From the NCBI GenBank assembly GCA_964556885.1, contig CAZKYP010000010.1, forward strand, positions 1 to 30,458: a stretch of 30,458 bases of DNA. Reading direction: 5' to 3'. Below are positions 24,788 through 30,458 of the stretch, in pieces. The notes beneath the pieces were generated by a model, which saw only the letters and a program-made list of their open reading frames with translations, was not told where the DNA came from and did not search any database. Within the stretch, counting starts at the first letter, position 1, and each line of letters opens with the position of its first letter. The stretch is from CAZKYP01 sp964556885 (GTDB lineage Bacteria; Planctomycetota; Phycisphaerae; Sedimentisphaerales; Anaerobacaceae). A program made the position numbers and the translations under genes.

Positions 24788-26584
24788 TTAATCATTCCAA
24801 TCGATAACAAGCAATGAGACCGCCTGACGCGGCAGTTTGAGTTGAAGATTTACGCTGCCGTCTTCGACATGAATCTTTTCAGGTGACGTTAACAGGGCAA
24901 GCTGACCGGCTTTTTCCAGTTCGGCGTATTGTTGGGGGGTTGGATTCTGTGGTCGTCCCATTTTTTGCCAGAGTATATATGCGTTGCTGTGCTCCTGGTC
25001 GATGCGGTAATGGCGGAGAGTGCCCTGGTTGAAACTCGGCGGCAGTTCGTCGAGCATCAGTTCGATATTTGCATCGGGGCCGGGGACATCATCGTCGTGA
25101 TAATGCCACAGCATCACACAGAGCTTGTTTTCATCGAGGCTCGCCAGTGCGGAAGCGTCGGGCCTGCCGAGGACACCTTCTCTCATGATCGTTTCAAGCG
25201 GTATAGCTCCTTCACTCTCGACCGGAAGACGCATACCTGTCATCATACTGAACATTCTGAATACGTTGAGTACGGGCTTGTCGATCCCGTTACTTGCGAG
25301 TGCGCGGAATCCGGCGAAATAGGGCTGATCTTCGAACTCGAATGCCCATGTCAGGGCACCTTCGAAGTTTACGCCGTGTTTATCGGCCAGATCGTGTTTA
25401 CGAGCGAAACATGCGGCGGTATAGCTGGAATACATCGTGCCGTTGCGATAGCCAAGCTGCTCGCCCTGACAGGCCGCACAGCCTTCCGGATCGGACTCAC
25501 CAATGATGATCGGCGTGTTTTTCAGTTCCGGGAATGATGCTACGATTCCAAAGCCTTCGTCTATAGTGCGAAGTTGATTAGCTATGCCCATTCTCACGTG
25601 GCCGTCGATAAATCGCGGCGAGCCTTTGGCATGGAAGGCAACGAAATCGAGAGGCGTTCCGGTCTTGCCGTTTGCATGGTTGGTGCCGCGCAGACAATGC
25701 TCCAGAAACCTCCTCTGGAAACTGCCGCCGCTTCCTGCAACGTCCGGGCCGCCAACGCGTGCGGTCGGCAGAGCGCGGCGCACAGCGTCGATTGCATAAT
25801 CGTGCAGCTTGCAGAATTCTTCATGTGTCCCCTGCCAGTAGCCGATGTTCGGTTCGTTCCAGGTCTCCCAGTACCATGACTCGACTTCACTTTTGCCGTA
25901 TCTTTCGACGCAGTGTTTTGCCCACTGATAAACCAGCTCGCCCCATTTGTTGTAATCTTTCGGTGGATAAGCCCAGCCGGTATAAATCTCGTTATACTCG
26001 GCGGTGGGTGTCCATTTGTGCTGATACGGTTCCGGCTTTACGGAAAGGGCCTCCGGCATAAAGCCGATTTCAACATACGGTCTGACGCCGGATTCCAAAT
26101 AGGCATCGAAAATTCGGTCCAGAATTGTCCAGTTATAATCAGGATTGCCCTGAACATCTTCACTATAAACACCGGATGAACCCCACTTCAACGCCGGTGT
26201 GCCGTCGCCGGAGACCAGCAGGTTATGTGCGCGGAAGAACACATTTTTGGGATCGAGCTTACCGAGTTCGACCAGCAGCTTTTTACCGTTCTTCATATAG
26301 GCGTAGTTTGGTTCGTCCGCGCCAAAATAGCGCCATATCGGCCGCAATCGGCCGATTGATTTCGAGGCGTCCACCCTAATGGCAATGGGAAATTCAATGC
26401 TTTTATTGACTGAAAATGTTTCCTGGGCTTTTGTTCGTTCTACTAATGAAAAAAGACTCAGGCCCGAAGCGGCCAGAGTGGATTGAGCCAGGAATGCCCG
26501 TCTGGTAAGAATAGTGTCTTTTAACGGGAGTTTTCGCTGAGACGATGTCTGAGTATTTTCTGTAACGTGTATTTGTTCGCTCAT
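24788..26584 (-). CDS. Tat-exported GH39-like glycoside hydrolase
   Basis: A 598-aa exported enzyme. After a 25-residue N-terminal extension comes a twin-arginine signal (LTRRAFL, Arg28-Arg29, hydrophobic core to about 47). The TIM-barrel part has TWNEPN with Glu244 as likely acid/base and IIIGESDPEG with Glu363 as likely nucleophile, the clan GH-A arrangement of GH39 (beta-xylosidase, alpha-L-iduronidase). A beta-sandwich C-terminal region follows. GH39 as family is inferred from motif spacing and the WNEPN context; related GH-A families are possible. AAAGGGG (26598-26592), seven bases before the ATG, confirms the start. No polysaccharide-utilisation neighbours are present. Confidence 0.87.
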   Translation of the reverse strand: MSEQIHVTENTQTSSQRKLPLKDTILTRRAFLAQSTLAASGLSLFSLVERTKAQETFSVNKSIEFPIAIRVDASKSIGRLRPIWRYFGADEPNYAYMKNGKKLLVELGKLDPKNVFFRAHNLLVSGDGTPALKWGSSGVYSEDVQGNPDYNWTILDRIFDAYLESGVRPYVEIGFMPEALSVKPEPYQHKWTPTAEYNEIYTGWAYPPKDYNKWGELVYQWAKHCVERYGKSEVESWYWETWNEPNIGYWQGTHEEFCKLHDYAIDAVRRALPTARVGGPDVAGSGGSFQRRFLEHCLRGTNHANGKTGTPLDFVAFHAKGSPRFIDGHVRMGIANQLRTIDEGFGIVASFPELKNTPIIIGESDPEGCAACQGEQLGYRNGTMYSSYTAACFARKHDLADKHGVNFEGALTWAFEFEDQPYFAGFRALASNGIDKPVLNVFRMFSMMTGMRLPVESEGAIPLETIMREGVLGRPDASALASLDENKLCVMLWHYHDDDVPGPDANIELMLDELPPSFNQGTLRHYRIDQEHSNAYILWQKMGRPQNPTPQQYAELEKAGQLALLTSPEKIHVEDGSVNLQLKLPRQAVSLLVIDWND

Positions 26585-26891
26585 ATAGAGTCCCCTTTCA
26601 TCATTCTATTGAATGTTATCTCTTCGGATAATCAGGAAACCTCTTGGAACAGAATTTACTATGAAAGGATTATATTTCAATATTGCTGAATAATCAAGCT
26701 ATTCATAATATCAAATTCTCAGTCTGGTGATATTAAGTGGGTTTTTCTGAGAATGTAGACGTGTTCAAATGAGCTCACCCTGAACTGCAGAAGTAATTTT
26801 CCCCTGTCCGACAACGCCCAGTTAATAAATAGTATAATACCCAAAAGCAGTACTGTGCCGGAGCAAACATGATGTTGGTCTAATCCAACAA
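26585..26891. other. AT-rich upstream region of the GH39-like gene
   Basis: About 300 bases without a supportable gene. An 8-bp inverted repeat ATTCTCAG (26715-26722) / CTGAGAAT (26747-26754) with a 24-base spacer is present, and a TGTTGG/CCAACA hairpin around 26873-26890 follows the small ORF stop. No convincing promoter was found. Confidence 0.5.
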
Positions 26892-27167
26892 TCAACTGTT
26901 AATTCCGTAACTTCTGAGAAAGTATTCCACCTTATGATATCTCGGTCTGAAAAACCGGAATACTCTGGAAGACATATATCGTCTTGTATGAACGCCTAAC
27001 AATTGCCGCAGCGTTGTGCTTCCTTTAAGAAAATTCCCATAAACACTTAAGCTGTACGGTAAAGCCAAAATCCTCAGCGGACGCGGTGTTGAGTTCCAGA
27101 CAATGCTAAACAGACCCGACCAACCGATTTTATCATAAATGCTTGTGTTTCTATTTTCTTCTATCAT
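26892..27167 (-). CDS. Small basic hypothetical protein, 91 aa
   Basis: Not recognised. The frame starts at ATG 27167 preceded by AAGGAG and a nine-base spacer (near 27177-27182), which is the best evidence that it is translated. The product is basic and rich in aromatic residues and Arg, especially in the second half (FRFFRPRYHKVEYF). There is no signal peptide or clear membrane segment. A near-consensus promoter lies about 360 bases upstream at 27532-27561. Codon use in this AT-rich stretch is less biased than in neighbours, so it may also be a chance ORF. Confidence 0.4.
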   Translation of the reverse strand: MIEENRNTSIYDKIGWSGLFSIVWNSTPRPLRILALPYSLSVYGNFLKGSTTLRQLLGVHTRRYMSSRVFRFFRPRYHKVEYFLRSYGINS

Positions 27168-27531
27168 AACCCTGGACTCCTTCCCATTGATAGATGTAAC
27201 TGAATTCCTTTATATATTACAGAACTTAGCCGGATTTGCGGAAATAACGGCTTCAATTACTATCAGCATTCCGACTATATTTATTGCAGGTATTTATAAC
27301 CGTAGATGAGCCTGATGTTCGTTTTGTGTAAAACAGGATGTAATGTTATGATACTACAACCGTCTTATCAGGCAAAATAGCAACTTTCCGCAATGATGCT
27401 GTTTCTTACCCTCACTACTCTGCCTCCATACAAAAGCCCTCATCCCTGAGCATCCAATATTCTGATCGTGTTAAAAGACGCAATCAGTTCGGTTTTATCA
27501 ATCTATAAAACCTGTTCATACAATTTCACTT

Positions 27532-27561
27532 TATATATCAGTGTTGATGTATACTTGTCAA
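27532..27561 (-). promoter_or_regulatory. Sigma70-like promoter reading toward the 91-aa ORF
   Basis: Minus-strand -35 TTGACA (27561-27556, 6/6), 18-base spacer, TATATA (27537-27532), overlapped by TATAAA at longer spacing. The core CTATTGACAA matches the one used upstream of the propeller gene. Confidence 0.5.
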
Positions 27562-27645
27562 TAGAAAAAAGGTGAAAAACGAAAAATAAGGCAAATATTT
27601 TAGGACGTAACTAAAAATCAAACGCTCTTTATATGTTGGAAGCTT

Positions 27646-27692
27646 ACCGAAGAATCGGTTCTGTGCAGAACTGAAGTTGTTTGTATAACAAC
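27646..27692. other. Cluster of three adjacent perfect hairpins
   Basis: ACCGA-AGAA-TCGGT (27646-27659), GTTCTG-TG-CAGAAC (27658-27671) and GTTGTT-TGTAT-AACAAC (27676-27692) follow one another within 47 bases. The first two share two bases. They lie about 80 bases past the stop of the two-TM protein on the minus strand; no T-run follows any of them on either strand. Confidence 0.65.
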
Positions 27693-27770
27693 ATGATGGT
27701 GTTGAGAAAATAGGTAAAAGAAGAACGTGCTACTTTTCGGAATTTGTATGGATAAATACTCACTGAAGTG

Positions 27771-28760
27771 TCAATTATTCTGTAATTGGACGTTTTGTCT
27801 TAGGACGTCCAGTTTTTCTCTTATTTCTTCCGACATTTTACTATTGGGAAAATCGTTAATGATTTGCTGGCCTATATCAAGCGCATTGACCCATTGTTTT
27901 TCGGTAACAGCAAGAGCAAACTGCACACCGAGATTGTGCAATTTATTACGGAATATATCCTTGGCCGCTTCCTGCAGGGCCAGGCCCTCGTTGGGTGTGA
28001 GATAAAGGTCGAGTTCTTTGAGAATCTCGAGGCTGCGGTCTGTTTCCTGGCATTTTATGGCATCGTCCCAGGCGGCCAGGAGGATTTTTTTCCGTTCCCT
28101 TTTTTTCTCGAAAAGCCTGTGCCGCATGGCTTTTGCCTGTTCGCTGTCTGGATAAGACCCGATTAATCCTTCGATTTGAGTGCTTGCTTTTGCCCATTGG
28201 CAGATATCGAGAAGTTTGTCGATATGAACTATAGCCTCGTTGATTTTTTCCTGGTGGGATTTGTGATGATATTGTTCGACTTGTTCTTTTAGTTGCCTGG
28301 CAAGGGATTCGTATTCCGGACGTTTGCCGATGTCATCGATTAATTCTTTCGCTCCATCGAAATCTTCTTGTCTGAGCTTCTCAAAAACAGCTTCCTGGAG
28401 GGATTGTTTATTTGCGTCCCGGAAGGCGATTGCTTTGGCGGTTTCGCTTACTCGGGTGCTGTGATTGATTTGTGTCAGTTCAGAGCTTATTTTTTCGAGG
28501 GTGCCGGTAACATGTTCCAGCTTTGAGCTGTTGTCATGAAGTGCATCGAGTATCTTAAATACCCTCGAAAGCATGGCTAAAAGAGCGCTTAGGAACGTAA
28601 GAGCGCCGAGCATAAAAACAAGCTGACGCCAGAGATCGGTTTCGGATGACTGGAATGTGTCTGTGAAAAGAGCAGCAACTAAAACGATGGCTACAACGGC
28701 AATGACAAATACAACATGCCATTTGTATTTCTGCAAGAAACCTTCATTCTCCGAGTCCAT
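27771..28760 (-). CDS. Membrane protein with two TM helices, coiled coil and TPR-like C-terminus
   Basis: Function unknown. Started at ATG 28760 (329 aa) because GAGGA with a five-base spacer precedes it; an ATG four codons upstream lacks this. TM helices are at about 13-33 and 46-66, followed by a predicted coiled coil (about 72-110) and a cytoplasmic helical region whose repeating ~35-residue pattern (WAKASTQIEGLIGSYPDSEQA, WVNALDIGQQIINDFPNSKM) is TPR-like. Such proteins usually act as scaffolds. The promoter is at 28809-28837. It is divergent from the serpin gene, sharing a 264-base intergenic region. Confidence 0.8.
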   Translation of the reverse strand: MDSENEGFLQKYKWHVVFVIAVVAIVLVAALFTDTFQSSETDLWRQLVFMLGALTFLSALLAMLSRVFKILDALHDNSSKLEHVTGTLEKISSELTQINHSTRVSETAKAIAFRDANKQSLQEAVFEKLRQEDFDGAKELIDDIGKRPEYESLARQLKEQVEQYHHKSHQEKINEAIVHIDKLLDICQWAKASTQIEGLIGSYPDSEQAKAMRHRLFEKKRERKKILLAAWDDAIKCQETDRSLEILKELDLYLTPNEGLALQEAAKDIFRNKLHNLGVQFALAVTEKQWVNALDIGQQIINDFPNSKMSEEIREKLDVLRQNVQLQNN

Positions 28761-28808
28761 AATTATCCTCATGAAAAAATGGTTTTTGCACTATGCCTTC
28801 AGTAAACT

Positions 28809-28837
28809 ATATTACATCAAGTATTTATATCTGTCAA
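28809..28837 (-). promoter_or_regulatory. Promoter of the two-TM/TPR-like gene
   Basis: Minus-strand TTGACA (28837-28832, 6/6), 17-base spacer, TAATAT (28814-28809, 4/6). Expected start near 28802, a 42-base leader. Confidence 0.6.
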
Positions 28838-28851
28838 TATCTAAAGTGATG

Positions 28852-28904
28852 ATATGCTAAAAAAATGCCCCATTGACGGCTGGGAATGGTATCGATTAGC
28901 ATAT
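28852..28904. promoter_or_regulatory. Paired 8-bp inverted half-sites between divergent genes
   Basis: ATATGCTA (28852-28859) and TAGCATAT (28897-28904) are perfect inverted copies, centres 45 bases apart (about four helical turns). The right copy overlaps the possible -10 of a plus-strand promoter TTGACG-18-TAGCAT (28873-28902) that would serve the serpin gene. A repressor looping between the sites is possible but only inferred. Confidence 0.4.
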
Positions 28905-29024
28905 TTGATGGATTTTACGGCCATTTTTTATGAATGGTTGTCAACCGGGATATTATAATTTGCGTTATATATTGTGTTCGATGGATAAATTCTCGGAATT
29001 AAGGATAATTAAGGGGTAGTGATT

Positions 29025-30272
29025 ATGAAAAATGCAAAGTTAATAATCGTTCTCGTGGTATTATGTGCAACCGTGTCCGGCTGTCCGGCCGCAAGACAAG
29101 CCATTGCGGCAGATGATATCGACAATAAGGCCGTTGTCGAGGGCAATAATCAATTTGCTGTAGATCTTTTTCAAAAGCTTCGAGATGCAGAAGGCAATTT
29201 GTTTTTTTCGCCTTACAGTATTTCCACCGCTTTGGCGATGACTTATGCCGGCGCGCGGGGCCGGACGGAATCACAGATGGCCGACGTGTTGCACTTTCCC
29301 GTTTTAGAGACTAATCGAGAGCAGTTTCCAGCGGCTTTTGGAGAAATCATAAAAGACCTCAACGAAAGAGGCAAAGAAGGAAATTACCAACTGTCTGTTG
29401 CAAACGCCTTGTGGGGCCAGAAAGGTTACGAATTTGTCAGCGAGTTTTTAGAACTTATTAACGCTAACTATGACGGCCGGCTAAATGAAGTTGATTTCGC
29501 GGGAGCGACCGAGGCCGCTCGTAAAATTATTAACGACTGGGTCGAGAAAAAGACAAACGACAAAATCAAAGAATTGATTAAGCCGGGTCTGCTGGATGCG
29601 ATGACTCGACTGGTTTTGACGAATGCCATTTACTTCAAGGGCAACTGGGCAAGTCAGTTTGAAAAAGACAAGACTGCACCGGCTACATTTTATTTATTAA
29701 ATGGTGATGAGATTGAGGTCGCGATGATGAACCAGACGAGAGAATTCCCGTACTTGCAGGCTGAAAATTTTACAGCCCTCGAATTACCGTATGTTGAAGA
29801 CGAGCTGTCGATGGTTATCTTTCTTCCGGGTAAAAACGCGGGGCTGGGCAGGTTCGAAGAAACGTTCACCTCTGAAAACCTTTCAAAATGGCTTGGCGAT
29901 TTGCACAAATCCAAAGTTAAAGTTGCAGTCTCCATTCCTAAGTTCAAAATGACGAGCCAATTCAGTTTGGCTTCAGTGCTGAGGTCTATGGGAATGACGG
30001 ATGCATTTTCAAGGAGCGCGGACTTTTCGGGGATGAGCGGCCGAAGGGACCTTTTCATATCGGCGGTCATCCACCAGGCATATGTCGACGTAAACGAAGA
30101 AGGCACCGAAGCGGCGGCCGCGACTGCGGTAACTATGAAACTTCTATCGGCAATGCCGGCCCCGACGCCGGTTTTTAAGGCCGACCATCCGTTTGTATTT
30201 GTGATTCGTGACAATAACACCGGCAGTATACTATTCATCGGCCGGGTAATGAATCCAAACGCATCGGCATAA
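29025..30272 (+). CDS. Lipoprotein serpin (serine-protease-inhibitor fold)
   Basis: A 415-aa lipid-anchored serpin. AAGGGG with an eight-base spacer selects ATG 29025 over a GTG six bases earlier. The signal peptide ends in VSGC with Cys20. Serpin hallmarks are NLFFSPYSISTALAMTYAGA (58-77), LTNAIYFKGNW (198-208), SIPKF (303-307), the hinge EEGTEAAAATA (358-368) and the ending DHPFVFVIRDNNTGSILFIGRV. The small-residue hinge favours an inhibitory serpin. Counting from P17 (Glu358) puts P1 at Leu374 and P1' at Ser375, suggesting chymotrypsin- or elastase-like targets. Anchoring in the envelope suggests defence against external or periplasmic proteases. No protease partner is adjacent. Confidence 0.96.
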   Translation: MKNAKLIIVLVVLCATVSGCPAARQAIAADDIDNKAVVEGNNQFAVDLFQKLRDAEGNLFFSPYSISTALAMTYAGARGRTESQMADVLHFPVLETNREQFPAAFGEIIKDLNERGKEGNYQLSVANALWGQKGYEFVSEFLELINANYDGRLNEVDFAGATEAARKIINDWVEKKTNDKIKELIKPGLLDAMTRLVLTNAIYFKGNWASQFEKDKTAPATFYLLNGDEIEVAMMNQTREFPYLQAENFTALELPYVEDELSMVIFLPGKNAGLGRFEETFTSENLSKWLGDLHKSKVKVAVSIPKFKMTSQFSLASVLRSMGMTDAFSRSADFSGMSGRRDLFISAVIHQAYVDVNEEGTEAAAATAVTMKLLSAMPAPTPVFKADHPFVFVIRDNNTGSILFIGRVMNPNASA

Positions 30273-30316
30273 AGAGTTAATCCTTTTTCAGAACGTAATG
30301 TTGCGCCTTGCCTGAA

Positions 30317-30419
30317 ATTGGCTTTGTTTTTTCAAATTGCCTCCAATAATTTCGGATTTCGAGCTTAGGATTTCGGATTTCCGGCCGAAGGCCGGCGATT
30401 GGCTTTGTTTTTTCAAATT
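30317..30419. repeat. Direct 22-bp repeat with intervening simple repeats and a hairpin
   Basis: A 22-bp sequence beginning ATTGGCTTTG and ending TTCAAATT occurs identically at 30317-30338 and 30398-30419. Between the copies lie ATTTCGGATTT words and a perfect hairpin CCGGCC-GAA-GGCCGG (30381-30395). No gene is seen from the serpin stop to the window edge. Confidence 0.85.
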
Positions 30420-30458
30420 TTATCTGGCACACAGGCACCGAGGTCCAAAGGCACAGAG
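30420..30458. repeat. GGCAC-word simple repeat at window edge
   Basis: The words GGCACACA, GGCACCGAGG and GGCACAGAG recur every ~9-14 bases up to the window end, giving a degenerate short-period repeat that continues out of view. Confidence 0.5.

Larger units (their letters stand above)
27168..27770. other. 600-base AT-rich region with promoter and hairpins, no clear gene
   Basis: Between the small ORF and the two-TM protein. It holds a minus-strand promoter (27532-27561), three adjacent hairpins (27646-27692) and a possible 15-codon GTG-started frame at 27415-27368 behind GGAGG (27427-27423) with a seven-base spacer. The distance from promoter to the 91-aa ORF leaves a leader of about 360 bases, or space for an unrecognised small RNA. 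Confidence 0.5.

Noticed and set aside
24929..25537. A 202-codon plus-strand frame inside the GH39-like gene
   Set aside because: Antisense to a strongly supported enzyme, no ribosome site and no recognisable motif.

Overview
The window looks like a piece of a draft or metagenome-assembled chromosome from a Planctomycetota bacterium, most plausibly a Phycisphaerae/Sedimentisphaerales-type lineage. This is inferred from Tat-exported Gfo/Idh and GH39 proteins, a DUF2617-like protein, a propeller/PKD secreted protein, many lipoproteins, moderate GC and short scattered operons. No rRNA, ribosomal protein or other marker that would settle the taxonomy is present. A run of exactly 100 N at 17319-17418 is a scaffold gap.

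Layout. Bases 1-6063 are read on the minus strand: a truncated Gfo/Idh/MocA oxidoreductase with a Tat signal, then birA, nadC and uvrB (cofactor and repair housekeeping, possibly co-transcribed from uvrB), then an MpaA-like zinc amidase lipoprotein. Bases 6242-10912 are on the plus strand: purD and a 1093-residue AsmA/TamB-like envelope protein. Bases 10943-14865 return to the minus strand: a cupin translationally coupled to a CNT-type transporter, then a secreted seven-bladed propeller + PKD protein with a strong terminator, a consensus promoter and a structured leader. Bases 15532-20519 on the plus strand hold tmk-holB-PSP1(ricT/yaaT-like)-metG, the same gene order as part of the Bacillus tmk-metS region. 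From 20516 come an endonuclease III-related glycosylase and an FkbH-like protein (minus), a CPBP intramembrane protease and a DUF2617-like protein (plus), a Tat-exported GH39-like glycosidase (minus), a long AT-rich stretch with one small gene candidate, a two-TM/TPR-like membrane protein (minus) and a lipoprotein serpin (plus).

How it fits together. The central block is ordinary replication, translation and nucleotide housekeeping. The accessory parts are mainly envelope and extracytoplasmic functions: peptidoglycan peptide turnover, lipid or envelope transport, polysaccharide breakdown and protease inhibition.

The less ordinary signals are: (1) the leader upstream of the propeller gene, which has a near-consensus promoter, a perfect Shine-Dalgarno site, a 12-codon ORF and an 11-bp hairpin whose 5' arm lies inside that ORF; (2) a simple-sequence repeat family rich in CAGA/GACAGA that reaches into coding sequence, supplying the hydrophobic core of one lipoprotein signal peptide and the last codons of uvrB and holB; (3) a cluster of three adjacent perfect hairpins in the long gap near 27650. 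No CRISPR array, transposase, phage gene or complete defence system is visible.
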